In this document: positions 1-8,089 of the stretch, one piece after another
Layout of the letters: every line of letters starts with the position of its first letter
How positions within the stretch are numbered: the stretch's first letter is position 1
Source of the DNA: Acinetobacter sp. ANC 3813
Lineage (GTDB): Bacteria; Pseudomonadota; Gammaproteobacteria; Pseudomonadales; Moraxellaceae
Assembly: GCF_002135435.1 (NCBI RefSeq)
Contig: NZ_NEGK01000012.1
Coordinates: forward strand, 1-64,000
DNA: 64,000 nucleotides
Reading direction: 5' to 3'
Notes under the pieces: model-generated
Database searches by the model: none
What the model was told of the DNA's origin: nothing
Seen by the model: the letters and a program-made list of their open reading frames with translations, nothing else
Translations under genes and position numbers: made by a program

Positions 1-874
1 CTTCCCCCCTTCCCCCCCTTTCCCCCCCCCCAAAAGACCCCGCCAGCCCACCGCCATCACCGCCGCCAGATGAACCGCGCACGGCGTCAATCAGGCGCAA
101 TAACAAGCGATTGCGTTCTTTATTGCTGCGCGCTTCATTCTTATTCGCCTCCTCCTGTTTCTGAGGCAATATTTCATCCTGCTTGCTCTTCCTGATACGG
201 CCGCGTATCAATCCGATAGCCTTGGCGCTCATCCCCCAGAAAACCTTCCCGACTGGCGAAACAACACTTGTCAGCTCTTTTACGGCGTCCACTGTCGGGT
301 CAACCCCGCCAACATCGCCATGCATCCCATCCACACCGCGAAATGCCTTCCAGTATTTCTCCATTCTGCCGAAAAAGGACGAACTGCCAGCACCGCTATC
401 ATCCCTGCCGCCCTTTGGCAGAAAACGGCCATCTGCGCCACGCTGAGGCGTGCCACGGGGCGCTCCTGAACTATTTGCAGCAACTCCATCCGCCGCATCT
501 TTAGATTTCTTCTTAAGACGCGGGGCCGTCTTATTCACAACATCCAGCGCCGTGTCTATTGCCTGTTCAGCCAGATCCGACGCGCGCTCTGCAGTCTGAA
601 TCGCCTGTGCGGCCGCATCCACGGATTTGCGCACCCGCTGCGCCGTATTCACCATGCCAGATGAGCCAGCATTGACAGACTTGCCGCCTCGGCTCTTTTT
701 CTCAAAGCTGGACGTGAAAGCCTGCTCCATCGTCTGCGCGGAATTTTTCATAGATTCAGTGATGATTTTCAGAATCTGCTTGGTATTGTCCTCAGTCTTG
801 ACAATCCCGTCCGTCATTTCCGCAATACGGCGTTCTCCAAGTAGAAAACCCCGTGAATCTGCTCTAATCGCCAT
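1..874 (-). CDS. Partial virion protein with Gly-rich linker, tape-measure/tail-lysin-like (3' end missing)
   Basis: The reading frame is open from ATG at 874 to the window edge, giving 291 residues with no stop, so the C-terminus lies outside. Residues 1-60 look helical. A coiled-coil-like Ala/Lys/Asp-rich stretch follows around residues 85-130, then a segment with VDPTVDAVKEL, a basic helical part, and a Gly-rich end encoded by C-runs at positions 4-9, 12-18 and 22-31. A helical N-terminus, VDPTVDAVKEL-type segment and Gly-rich linker recall large tail tape-measure or tail-lysin proteins of temperate phages, but no catalytic domain is visible here. It is preceded by a late promoter element at 904-944, which supports a virion role. 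The tail assignment is an inference; the open frame is certain. Confidence 0.55.
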   Translation of the reverse strand, partial: MAIRADSRGFLLGERRIAEMTDGIVKTEDNTKQILKIITESMKNSAQTMEQAFTSSFEKKSRGGKSVNAGSSGMVNTAQRVRKSVDAAAQAIQTAERASDLAEQAIDTALDVVNKTAPRLKKKSKDAADGVAANSSGAPRGTPQRGADGRFLPKGGRDDSGAGSSSFFGRMEKYWKAFRGVDGMHGDVGGVDPTVDAVKELTSVVSPVGKVFWGMSAKAIGLIRGRIRKSKQDEILPQKQEEANKNEARSNKERNRLLLRLIDAVRGSSGGGDGGGLAGSFGGGERGGRGE

Positions 875-903
875 GTCAGCGCCTCAGTCAAAGCTGTTTT
901 GCA

Positions 904-944
904 TATTATCCGCTGAATGAAAAAGCCCGCCCCGCTGAAATTCC
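904..944 (-). promoter_or_regulatory. Late promoter element, GGAATTTC box and GATAAT -10
   Basis: Read on the minus strand the box starts at 944 (GGAATTTC) and the -10-like GATAAT lies at 910-905, with 28 nt between box and hexamer. The same geometry recurs at nine other places. It lies about 30-70 bp upstream of the start at 874. Confidence 0.65.
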
Positions 945-948
945 CATA

Positions 949-976
949 AAAAAAACCCAGCCTTTTCGGACTGGGT
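949..976 (-). terminator. Intrinsic terminator after the double-HTH gene
   Basis: On the minus strand ACCCAG pairs with CTGGGT across a ten-base loop and is followed by a run of eight T. It ends the unit 3433-1062 just before the late promoter at 904-944. Confidence 0.8.
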
Positions 977-1061
977 AATGCATTTGCATTGTATAGGCTT
1001 AAAGGCCGTTTAACTCCTTAAGCGTATTCCGCATGCTTGCCAGCTGCGGAATAAGTACATC

Positions 1062-2204
1062 TTACTCCATCTCATCAAACTCAACTTCTTCACTTTCCAG
1101 ATTTGCTTCGGCCATACGTCGCTGCACTTCGCTATCACATTCCGCCTGCAGTCCGCCTGATTCAATATGACGACGCTTCTGGATAAGCTCCTCCCTGCGC
1201 TGGCGCAATCTCTCGCGCTGTGCCTCAAATGCCTCTTCATCCTCAAGGTCATCAACCAGTTTCGTCGTATCCACATCCCGCAGATCATCAATGCCGACCC
1301 CGCGCAGCGATAGCTCGAATTTAATCGACTCCCGCAGCGCAAAAGACAAGTCACTGAATACTGAAATAGCCCGTGATATGGCAGTCCCCTGCTTTTCCAA
1401 ATCCCTGATTACTAGGGACGGGCAATGCCTCATAAATTTATCAGAAGTCAGCAGCTGAGTATTCAGCATGTAATTATCCAGCAGCACGCCGCCGTATCCA
1501 TTTACTGACTGCATGGTCCTGCGGGATTTTAAGATCACTTCGGCCATGTCAGCAATGGCTGTATTGCCGCTAACCATGAGTTTTTCAATCTGCGATTTTT
1601 CGGTTTTCATCGCATCAATCATGGCGTAATAGTCATCCGCAGAACACTCTACATAACGTTGGTCATTATATTGAATTTCAAGATAATTTTCTTCTTCATC
1701 ATCCGCCAATCTTTGAGTGACTCTTATTGCATTAGTGACATTTTTTTTGATCTTTTTTAAAGCTGCGTCACTTTTCGTCAGAAGGTGTTCTACGCTCTTC
1801 CAGTCTTCCGCTTTCGCTTTGGCGGCTATGGATTGAACAGATGGAAAGTCTACGCACTGCAGTTCATTCTGGACAGTCTCTTTTAAGCGCTTATACGCTA
1901 TCTTTGGATTGCTTTCATAGACATTTCTAACACACAGCCAAAAGTCTGTATCATAATGAATTTTAGTATCTTTTACGCTTCCATCATCTTTTAACTTAAT
2001 CCATCCCTCTTTTTTTCTTCTGCGCAAAACCGTGCTTTTTGAAGGAAATGGCTGCCCCTCAAGATCATATTCTATGGTCAGTAATTCTTTAATTCGCTCA
2101 TACGACGGGCTTGCTTTTGATTCATAAAGCGAACGAATTTCGCGCCACACGTCAAAGTCATGGCGCTTGCTCACATTTATTGAAACTTCATGCTTTTTTG
2201 GCAT
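1062..2204 (-). CDS. Double HTH DNA-binding protein, candidate small terminase subunit
   Basis: A 380-residue protein with ATG start at 2204. The N-terminal third holds two related HTH-like units. The first (about residues 18-68) has VWREIRSLYES and ends in KKEGW; the second (about 86-135) has FWLCVRNVYES and ends in KAEDW. The middle is helical and the C-terminus is a charged Glu/Arg coiled coil (about 305-380) ending in an acidic tail. Repeated HTH domains followed by an oligomerisation coiled coil fit small terminase subunits or DUF1804-like phage DNA-binding proteins, and it directly precedes the late block. An alternative role as a transcription activator for the late promoters cannot be excluded. 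It starts 19 bp after the XRE regulator gene stops, so the two are probably cotranscribed. Confidence 0.55.
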   Translation of the reverse strand: MPKKHEVSINVSKRHDFDVWREIRSLYESKASPSYERIKELLTIEYDLEGQPFPSKSTVLRRRKKEGWIKLKDDGSVKDTKIHYDTDFWLCVRNVYESNPKIAYKRLKETVQNELQCVDFPSVQSIAAKAKAEDWKSVEHLLTKSDAALKKIKKNVTNAIRVTQRLADDEEENYLEIQYNDQRYVECSADDYYAMIDAMKTEKSQIEKLMVSGNTAIADMAEVILKSRRTMQSVNGYGGVLLDNYMLNTQLLTSDKFMRHCPSLVIRDLEKQGTAISRAISVFSDLSFALRESIKFELSLRGVGIDDLRDVDTTKLVDDLEDEEAFEAQRERLRQRREELIQKRRHIESGGLQAECDSEVQRRMAEANLESEEVEFDEME

Positions 2205-2222
2205 GTTTAAGCCTATCCCAAT

Positions 2223-2957
2223 TTATACTGATACTGTTTCGTCTTTAACGACTGTCATCGTCATTTTTTTTGTGGCGCTTGTATCCTGATCCTTATCAAG
2301 CATCGAAGCCATATTCAGTTCAATTTGACGCATCTGGCGCGCAAAATAGCGGTCAAATTGCTGGGTTTTGGTCTGTAAGTCATATATAGCGTCCAGCAGA
2401 TCGCCGTACTGTGCGCGGAAAACCATGTCATGCGCATATTTTAGCGCCAGATCTACACAGCCCTTGGCTGACTGTCGAAGCAATTCGCCCTGATACGGCG
2501 GTAAATGCCTCAGCGATTGAGCCATGCCCTCACAAATTGTACTCGTTGCATCCATCACGCTTTCACGCACAGAACGGAATACAAGCCCCGCCATCTTGGC
2601 CTCAATATTCCCCATCTCAAACTCATCAGTGAACCCAAAAATAAACTCTGGACTGCACCCGTAAACGACACACGCCTTATACACTGATCGAAGCTCAATT
2701 TTATTCGTCCCGCTTTCCATTTCCGAAATGCGGTTAGGCGACATATTTTTATTTTTATATCCCCAGATTTGATACATAGCATCAGACCGGCTTAATCCTG
2801 AAATTTCACGCGCCAACTGCAGATTATGACCAACACAAGCATACAGGCGGCGGTCAAATTCCTTGGCATCCGTTCCGAACTTATACTGATTATCAAATTT
2901 TTGCCCTGTTTCCGCTTCTATGCTCATCGTTAAAGCATTTTTTTCTGATTCGCTCAT
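2223..2957 (-). CDS. XRE-family HTH regulator with helical C-terminal domain
   Basis: A 244-residue protein. Residues about 45-105 form an XRE-type HTH, seen in LARE.SGLSRSDAM followed by MSPNRISEMESG and a helix ending in CSPEFIFGF. The C-terminal 130 residues are mostly helical and unassigned. Its ATG overlaps the TGA of the upstream nuclease gene (ATGA at 2957-2954), so translation is probably coupled. It is likely a DNA-binding regulator of phage genes; the target is unknown. Confidence 0.65.
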   Translation of the reverse strand: MSESEKNALTMSIEAETGQKFDNQYKFGTDAKEFDRRLYACVGHNLQLAREISGLSRSDAMYQIWGYKNKNMSPNRISEMESGTNKIELRSVYKACVVYGCSPEFIFGFTDEFEMGNIEAKMAGLVFRSVRESVMDATSTICEGMAQSLRHLPPYQGELLRQSAKGCVDLALKYAHDMVFRAQYGDLLDAIYDLQTKTQQFDRYFARQMRQIELNMASMLDKDQDTSATKKMTMTVVKDETVSV

Positions 2958-3433
2958 AGCCCTATTCCCAAATATTTAAAAATTTCTGTAACTGCATGCT
3001 GTTCACTTCGGCAAACAACAACCTTATGGCCCTCTTGGCGCAGCAGCGAAATAACCGCCTCCTGCGATTCACTTAAACGCCCTTTCTCTGTTTTCATTTC
3101 AACGAAAAGGCTGTGATACGGCGCGCGTGCAATAAATAGATTAAAATCTGGCATACCTTTTTTTACGCCTTCCGCTTTCATAATCCCAGCCGTCTTTTCG
3201 CTTCTGCTACCGCCGTTTGGAATTGAATAGGTGTAATCAGCAATAAACCCTTTTTTGTACGGAATTTCCCCCAGCGTCCGCATAAGTGAACACTGTATGC
3301 GTGATTCCGACTTATTTTTAGACTCTATGGACCGGTATTCTGCACTGCTCATACTGCTTGGACCTGATTTAGCACGCGGCCGCTTCAAATCAGTTTCAGT
3401 CATTCTGTAAGAGCCTCTTTCCCGTGCTGGCAT
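2954..3433 (-). CDS. VRR-NUC domain nuclease
   Basis: A 159-residue protein if started at ATG 3433, which has GGAG eight bases upstream. A longer in-frame start at 3490 would place coding sequence over the operator and is less likely. The core has the VRR-NUC pattern: a glutamate early (SRIQCSLM region), the IPNGG.R loop, GVKKGMPDFNLF with the metal-binding Asp, then LFVEMKTEKG with the Glu-x-Lys pair and a C-terminal VVVCRS motif. These PD-(D/E)XK-fold nucleases are common in phage replication modules and may process branched DNA. First gene of the unit running to 1062, under a TTATGC-N6-GCATAA operator at 3451-3468. Confidence 0.8.
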   Translation of the reverse strand: MPARERGSYRMTETDLKRPRAKSGPSSMSSAEYRSIESKNKSESRIQCSLMRTLGEIPYKKGFIADYTYSIPNGGSRSEKTAGIMKAEGVKKGMPDFNLFIARAPYHSLFVEMKTEKGRLSESQEAVISLLRQEGHKVVVCRSEQHAVTEIFKYLGIGL

Positions 3434-3450
3434 TAGCTGAACTCCATTTA

Positions 3451-3468
3451 TTATGCGATGACGCATAA
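3451..3468. promoter_or_regulatory. CI/Cro-type operator upstream of VRR-NUC gene
   Basis: A perfect TTATGC-N6-GCATAA palindrome lies 18 bp before the start codon at 3433. Further TATGC/GCATA half sites follow at about 3477-3530. The arrangement suggests that the 3433-1062 unit is controlled by the repressor. Confidence 0.65.
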
Positions 3469-3569
3469 AATGATAATGCATTTTATGCAATAAAGTTTAT
3501 TTATCGCATAAATAACGCATAATTTATGCTTAATTCGGGCATTTCTAGCATTTCACTTCCTGATTACAC

Positions 3570-3593
3570 ATAAAAAAGGCCGCGTATGCGGCC
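3570..3593 (-). terminator. Intrinsic terminator ending the early operon
   Basis: GGCCGC and GCGGCC pair around a four-base loop, followed on the minus strand by six T. It lies just beyond the 34-residue ORF at 3646-3750. Confidence 0.8.
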
Positions 3594-3645
3594 GTTTTAT
3601 GGCTTTGGGAAAAAGAAGGGAAGATTACCGCTTAGGCTATTTGGT

Positions 3646-3750
3646 TCAGTGCTGTCCAAGGACCAAAATTAATAAAATTAAAAGCACGGCTATGACTTGA
3701 TAAATAAAGCGCACCTCTTCACGGCGCTGCTTGCGTCTGAACTCATTCAT
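3646..3750 (-). CDS. 34-residue single-pass membrane microprotein
   Basis: A short frame with ATG at 3750 and AGGA at a good distance upstream. It reads as a basic N-terminus (MNEFRRKQRREE) followed by one hydrophobic helix (VIAVLLILLILVLG) and a stop. It fills the gap between the 92-residue gene and the operon terminator. The role is unknown; the ribosome binding site, the operon position and the clean membrane topology support its being real. Confidence 0.5.
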   Translation of the reverse strand: MNEFRRKQRREEVRFIYQVIAVLLILLILVLGQH

Positions 3751-3752
3751 GG

Positions 3753-4031
3753 CTATCCATCCTCGCTATTGAAGTCGATCAGCTTAAGTTCATTTCTATC
3801 TTTTAATTTTTGAAGCAGTTTCCCGCCAGCACGGCCTAAATAAACCCAGTTTATATATCCAGTCAGTGCATATGATTCATATACACGGCCATTTTCTGAC
3901 ACTGCAAGCACCGAAATAATTTCTTTTAAATCACCCTCTCTCATCTCATGCGCATAATATGTACAATCTTTAGCGGTATTCATCTTTTGAATATTGCCTG
4001 CTATCTGGCTTACCTGTATTTTTTCAATCAT
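3753..4031 (-). CDS. Small phage protein of unknown function
   Basis: A 92-residue protein starting at ATG 4031 that overlaps the stop of the gene before it (ATGA), which implies coupled translation. No domain is recognised. The sequence is mixed alpha/beta, with two tyrosine-rich strands (TYYAHEM and YESYALTGYINW). It belongs to the early minus-strand operon of small accessory genes. Confidence 0.6.
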   Translation of the reverse strand: MIEKIQVSQIAGNIQKMNTAKDCTYYAHEMREGDLKEIISVLAVSENGRVYESYALTGYINWVYLGRAGGKLLQKLKDRNELKLIDFNSEDG

Positions 4032-4357
4032 ATTTGCCGCAAATCCTTTTCAGTTAATCCACTTCTTTTAAGGCCGTATTTCTTAACATATTCACGGCGT
4101 TCCAATATGGTAATCAATGGCGTTGATTTAGATATCTCATGCGGATAGGCACAAATTCCGCCCTCTCCCTTGTAATCAAAGTGAACAACATGAATCATTT
4201 TTGGATTGTAATCTGGTAAGCCTGTAATTCGCATATAATCCCCACGGCGGCCAACATATCCCGCAGGATGGCAATCTCCACCGTCATCGAATATATCCTT
4301 AGTCAGCCAGACAAATTCGCCTATAGCAAAATTTTCTTTATTCTCATTCACGGCCAT
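4028..4357 (-). CDS. Small beta-rich phage protein of unknown function
   Basis: A 109-residue protein with ATG at 4357, overlapping both the preceding small ORF and the following gene. The pattern is beta-rich (FVWLTKDIF, YMRITGLPDYN, IHVVHFDYKG) and ends in a basic helix (YVKKYGLKRSGL). The barrel-like strand pattern recalls SH3-like small phage proteins, but I do not recognise the family. Confidence 0.6.
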   Translation of the reverse strand: MAVNENKENFAIGEFVWLTKDIFDDGGDCHPAGYVGRRGDYMRITGLPDYNPKMIHVVHFDYKGEGGICAYPHEISKSTPLITILERREYVKKYGLKRSGLTEKDLRQI

Positions 4358-4521
4358 ACCCCCACAATACGGTCCGTCATGAATGCATGTATCTCGGTTA
4401 TCCCCACGAAAAACAATAACGCTTCTAACAAATCGCCTTTAATTGGCCTGCGCGTTACTGTCTTTTTTTTATTTCGGATTTTGTACGCAAATTCTTTCTT
4501 GAATCGTATTTCTTTAGTCAT
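4348..4521 (-). CDS. 57-residue ORF with ASCH-like N-terminus, possibly truncated
   Basis: The frame starts at ATG 4521 and stops at 4348, overlapping the next start by ten bases. Its first half (FKKEFAYKIRNKKKTVTRRP) resembles the start of ASCH-domain phage proteins, in which a Lys-Lys-Thr-x-Thr-Arg-Arg-Pro motif follows the first helix. The remainder is far shorter than a full ASCH domain, so this may be a decayed or mini version. It is the first gene after the 17-bp operator array at 4531-4580, which supports its being a real start. Confidence 0.45.
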   Translation of the reverse strand: MTKEIRFKKEFAYKIRNKKKTVTRRPIKGDLLEALLFFVGITEIHAFMTDRIVGVWP

Positions 4522-4530
4522 TTTGATTCT

Positions 4531-4580
4531 GCCGTAAAATGAACAACGTGTTCATATGAACATCATGTTTAAATGAACAT
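4531..4580. promoter_or_regulatory. 17-bp-step operator array (three units)
   Basis: Units begin at 4531, 4548 and 4565. The second reads TGTTCATATGAACA, the third TGTTTAAATGAACA, and the first carries only the TGAACA half. It lies immediately upstream of the ORF at 4521. Confidence 0.65.
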
Positions 4581-4654
4581 TATATCTATCTGCTCAATCT
4601 GTCTATGCTTTAATCATTCTCGCCCAGCATAAAGCGCTTATCCGCTAAAACTTT

Positions 4655-5059
4655 TCATGCCTTGTACACCGCATCAATCAGCCGTTTAAATTCCTTGGTA
4701 TCGTTTAAAACAGCCTTGTAAATAAACGCACTGTTTTGATTTCCCCGTTTGAGCATCCGATCATAAATGCGCTGATACTCCATGACATGATTATCCAGCA
4801 ATGAACTGAACTGATTTATCGTCACTGATAATTCATCACGTCTTTGCGTCAATTGCTCTATTTCGCGTTCCAGATCTTCCCTTGATTTAGACTTAGGTTC
4901 ATCAAAACACCCGCCAAATACGCAAGCCTGTGCCTCAATACAGGCCGTTGGGTAGCCGCTTTTGCATTTACATACGGCGGCCGCCCATCGGTCATGATCT
5001 GCACTCGCTAAATCAGCCTCAGTTATCTGAGTTAATTTATTTTGGCTCATATTCTTCAT
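4655..5059 (-). CDS. Small Cys-containing coiled-coil protein
   Basis: A 134-residue protein with two possible starts (ATG 5059 or 5050) inside the end of the preceding gene. Residues 25-52 carry cysteines (CKC, TACIEAQACVFGGC) that could bind metal. Residues about 58-95 form a strong coiled coil (DLEREIEQLTQRRDEL). The N-terminal DHDRWAAAVC pattern is seen in small phage proteins of unknown role. Last gene of the cluster 16429-4655 before the operator array at 4531. Confidence 0.6.
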   Translation of the reverse strand: MKNMSQNKLTQITEADLASADHDRWAAAVCKCKSGYPTACIEAQACVFGGCFDEPKSKSREDLEREIEQLTQRRDELSVTINQFSSLLDNHVMEYQRIYDRMLKRGNQNSAFIYKAVLNDTKEFKRLIDAVYKA

Positions 5060-6065
5060 TAAATACTAGATTCAAAAAAGCTTCTGCCTCTTCATTCGCT
5101 AGAAGCTCTTGCGCCTCTGTCTCTTCCCCGTTGCAAATCGTGGCTAAATCTTCATCTGAGAAATTAAGAGCCGTATTCACACGGGCCAAATACTCCTGAT
5201 CTAATCCAGTCATCCAGCGCCACAGCAACACCTCTTTTTCAGATAGCGGCTCTTCACGATTAATCATGCCGTTATCCGTCCACAGCAATAATGCTGCACG
5301 GCGTATATTCGGGAAATTGAGAAAATAATTTGAAGCGTTTTTCTGTTCTTCCTCATATTCCACATAACTTGCGCATTGATCTGCTTCATGCGCATTGATC
5401 TGTTCCATGTTGGCCGCCAGAATCTTTTCTGCCTCTTCTGGGGACTCACACATTTTTAATGCGCCTTCCATTGAACCGTCTGTTTTCATCTCATAGATGC
5501 AGTAAAGTCGCTTTTTGCTGATATTGGTCGTGCTAATGCAATCTATTTGAACAATACCTCCACACCCTAATTCATGCTCACTCACAAGAGCTGGCACTTC
5601 TTTCGGATCATGGGTAAAGTTTTCAGGTTCTTCTGCATCTTGATACAGCACAGATACGGCACTTTTATCAATCACAGCAAACCCGTCAAAATCCAGCCAT
5701 GATAGTGAATTTATGATCTCCATCAGCAAAACGTCATCAGCTGGGTATTCGTCATGATTAAATGAATCCGCTATTTGACTGTCCCATTTACGGGCGCGGC
5801 GATAAAATGCTTTAGCAATCTTAAGCAATGTATCGTTTGGCAATAGATCAATGCCTATTCCCTTTTTCTGATTCTCAAAATCCCCAAATAAATAACCAAC
5901 TACTTTCTTAACTGACGGGGTACAGATCCCACTTTTCAGCCCACTCCAAGTAATAAAATTCCCGTTTTCATCAAATTCAATACGCATGCCATTAATTTGC
6001 GTCGAATTACCACGCTTCATTAAAGCCAATGTATCGCGCGCCTTATCACGATCTATATAATTCAT
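5037..6065 (-). CDS. Acidic phage protein of unknown function
   Basis: A 342-residue acidic protein with ATG 6065 overlapping the upstream stop (ATGA). No known domain is evident. The C-terminal third is very Glu-rich and contains a possible Q-loop-like LLLWTDNGMI segment. It lies in a tightly overlapping early operon, so it is probably an accessory protein made shortly after infection or induction. Confidence 0.6.
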   Translation of the reverse strand: MNYIDRDKARDTLALMKRGNSTQINGMRIEFDENGNFITWSGLKSGICTPSVKKVVGYLFGDFENQKKGIGIDLLPNDTLLKIAKAFYRRARKWDSQIADSFNHDEYPADDVLLMEIINSLSWLDFDGFAVIDKSAVSVLYQDAEEPENFTHDPKEVPALVSEHELGCGGIVQIDCISTTNISKKRLYCIYEMKTDGSMEGALKMCESPEEAEKILAANMEQINAHEADQCASYVEYEEEQKNASNYFLNFPNIRRAALLLWTDNGMINREEPLSEKEVLLWRWMTGLDQEYLARVNTALNFSDEDLATICNGEETEAQELLANEEAEAFLNLVFNEEYEPK

Positions 6066-6532
6066 GCCTCAGCCCCTTTTAAATGAGGCAAAAACGCATA
6101 GCATTCCACTGTGTCTTCATCAAATACCTCATCACCGTAATTGGCTACGAAAACATATTCGTATTCAGGTTCACGCTCATTATCGTTTTCGCATTCCCAT
6201 TCCCCGCAGCATTCGCATGGATTGCTTGGTTCTGCTACTTCACGTCGCATATACCAGCCGTGATGTATTCCGCCCTCATAACGTGTTTTAAATATGATTT
6301 CACGCGAAATATCATTACTTCCGTCCTCCTGTTCATAGAGTTCAGGCGGTTCACTCGCATCAATCCACTGGTTATCTATCAGTGCGGCCGCAAACTGGTA
6401 AACGTATTCATTCAGGTCCTCACGGCCATCCTCTTGAGCCTTAAGCTTAAAGCCGTTTTCCAGTGCCAATTTCTGAACCAATTCGCGGAATTTTGGCTCA
6501 TTTGCTAAATCTTGATTTTGTTCTATGTTCAT
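6062..6532 (-). CDS. Acidic Cys-cluster protein of unknown function
   Basis: A 156-residue protein. Near residue 105 it has CECCGEWEC, a tight cysteine cluster followed by an acidic run, and it ends in aromatic strands (YEYVFVANYGDEV). The cluster may bind zinc. ATGA overlaps link it to both neighbours. No family is recognised. Confidence 0.6.
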   Translation of the reverse strand: MNIEQNQDLANEPKFRELVQKLALENGFKLKAQEDGREDLNEYVYQFAAALIDNQWIDASEPPELYEQEDGSNDISREIIFKTRYEGGIHHGWYMRREVAEPSNPCECCGEWECENDNEREPEYEYVFVANYGDEVFDEDTVECYAFLPHLKGAEA

Positions 6533-6837
6533 TTTTTAACCCTGTTTTTTTCTGTTTGATTCGGCACTAATGCCGCCCATTGATACATATCAAATAATGA
6601 CCCCATTAATGCGCCACAGTGCGGACAGCGCTTCCCACCGCCACGCAATGACCACTTGTAAGCATCAAAATGACCCAAGCAAAAACCACATTCAACGGCA
6701 TAATATGAGCGGCCATGCTCTTGATAATCCCCGCGAATTTTTGCGCTTTTTTTCACCACGCCAGCTGCTAGGTTTTTTTCTGCACTGTTGAACGTATCGC
6801 TAAAACGAATTGGCTTAAGTTTTTTAATTTTGCTCAT
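6529..6837 (-). CDS. Small zinc-ribbon protein, Lar-like spacing
   Basis: A 102-residue basic protein with two CxxC knuckles, VECGFCLGHF and KRCPHCGALM, about 20 residues apart. Such small zinc ribbons include restriction-alleviation proteins and Ogr-type late activators, but no specific family signature is clear. The start codon overlaps the upstream stop. It could be a transcription factor; that is an inference. Confidence 0.6.
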   Translation of the reverse strand: MSKIKKLKPIRFSDTFNSAEKNLAAGVVKKSAKIRGDYQEHGRSYYAVECGFCLGHFDAYKWSLRGGGKRCPHCGALMGSLFDMYQWAALVPNQTEKNRVKK

Positions 6838-7535
6838 TTTTTTATTCCTGCACTGCGGTCCATACGATCAATTTCAGCCAACAATAAAGCCGCTGCACGC
6901 ACTAAATCTTTACGCGGTGTTTTTGGCTTCCAAAAATCAAGGTCCCACGGCCAAAGATCAGGCGCTTCCTCTGATTGATATGTTTCAGGCGCTGAATCTT
7001 TAAAAGTCCATTGCCGTGCAATAACATGCCCCGCATAGCTAACTGCAGCTCTTGGCAGCTCATTCTCTTTATAATCATCGTCATGCTCAGATGAATAATG
7101 TTCCTTCTCTATTTGGCGCTTACGCTCAGCCAGAACGTCATGAATGGCTGGCTCTAAATAAAACTGCTTTGCCTCTTCAAAATCTGCAGTCACTATTTCA
7201 GCGCCATCAGATCTTAAGCAATGGACAATTTCCCCAAATTGAAAGGCAATTTCAGCCTGTTCCATGTTTTTGCACTGATATATAGGTTCATTAAACCAAT
7301 CTTCTGTATAGTACATATTGGCCGCATGCTCTTCCGCCGTACCCTCCCATTTTTGCACCTGACAATAATCGTCAAAATTTTCAATTAACAGTCTATTGCC
7401 TTCGGCTTCTATCATCTTGCGGATACGCTCTAAACCGCGCTCTGCAATCTCTTTACTGATAGCTGGCTCTTGTTCATGCGGGCTATCACCCTCTGGGCGT
7501 ATCCCTACGCACCACAATTCATTTAATTCACTCAT
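6834..7535 (-). CDS. Phage WPWD/WKP-family protein with extra N-terminal domain
   Basis: A 233-residue protein. The C-terminal half has the pattern of a widespread uncharacterised phage family: ERKRQIEKEHYSSEHDD, then AAVSYAGHV, then WPWDLDFWKPKTPRKDL and AALLLAEIDRMDR. The N-terminal 130 residues carry a different domain that resembles other small phage gene products, so this looks like a fusion. Cellular function is unknown. ATGA overlaps on both sides. Confidence 0.7.
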   Translation of the reverse strand: MSELNELWCVGIRPEGDSPHEQEPAISKEIAERGLERIRKMIEAEGNRLLIENFDDYCQVQKWEGTAEEHAANMYYTEDWFNEPIYQCKNMEQAEIAFQFGEIVHCLRSDGAEIVTADFEEAKQFYLEPAIHDVLAERKRQIEKEHYSSEHDDDYKENELPRAAVSYAGHVIARQWTFKDSAPETYQSEEAPDLWPWDLDFWKPKTPRKDLVRAAALLLAEIDRMDRSAGIKK

Positions 7536-8089
7536 TCGCCTGATCTCATTGGAAGTAATATGCCGTGAATACGTTCATTAATTTCGATATACATAGACCC
7601 GTTTGTTGTGGTCGGGTATAGCTTTGGGGTTAAAACCCTCAGATAAACTGCGGCCGCTTGGCGAAATGCCAAAAGGTAGTCCAAATTAAAGACTGGGAAT
7701 GCCTCAGCTGTATATTTTTCGGGTTTTGGAATATCTACCCCTCTAATATTTGGATATTTCCCCTCTATCGGTTCAAACAATTCATAATTGTTTTCATGCT
7801 GCAGAAGCCAAAACTGTTCATCTATTTGATGCAGCTGCACATACTCAATTGAATCTCTTTGGCCTAGTTTTTTAGCCAGTGAAATAATTGAACTTTTCGG
7901 GATGACCAGCTCCAAATCTTTTAAATCTGGTTCTTCACAAATTAAAGCCATCCTCCCATTACATCCTGCTACCATCCCCTGACCCACATAAACACCGCAT
8001 AAGTATTTGCGCACGTCTTTATTTGCAGTCATCAGCAGACACGCCCGCAGATCTTTATAGCGGACGGCATACGTTTTTTTAAATTCCAT
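7532..8089 (-). CDS. Sliding-clamp-like (DnaN-fold) phage protein
   Basis: A 185-residue protein. NKDVRKYLCGVYVGQG followed by a strand carrying GCNGRMALI corresponds to the clamp motif in which a strand is followed by a TDGHRL-like turn. IPKSSIISLAKKLG matches the second conserved helix. It is about half the size of a full DnaN protein and covers about one and a half clamp domains, so it may mimic or modify the host clamp. Call made from motif order only. Confidence 0.55.
   Translation of the reverse strand: MEFKKTYAVRYKDLRACLLMTANKDVRKYLCGVYVGQGMVAGCNGRMALICEEPDLKDLELVIPKSSIISLAKKLGQRDSIEYVQLHQIDEQFWLLQHENNYELFEPIEGKYPNIRGVDIPKPEKYTAEAFPVFNLDYLLAFRQAAAVYLRVLTPKLYPTTTNGSMYIEINERIHGILLPMRSGE

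Noticed and set aside
2411..2687. Overlapping plus-strand frames inside the XRE regulator gene
   Set aside because: Low-quality composition (many His/Pro/Arg), no ribosome site; the opposite strand encodes a clear HTH protein.
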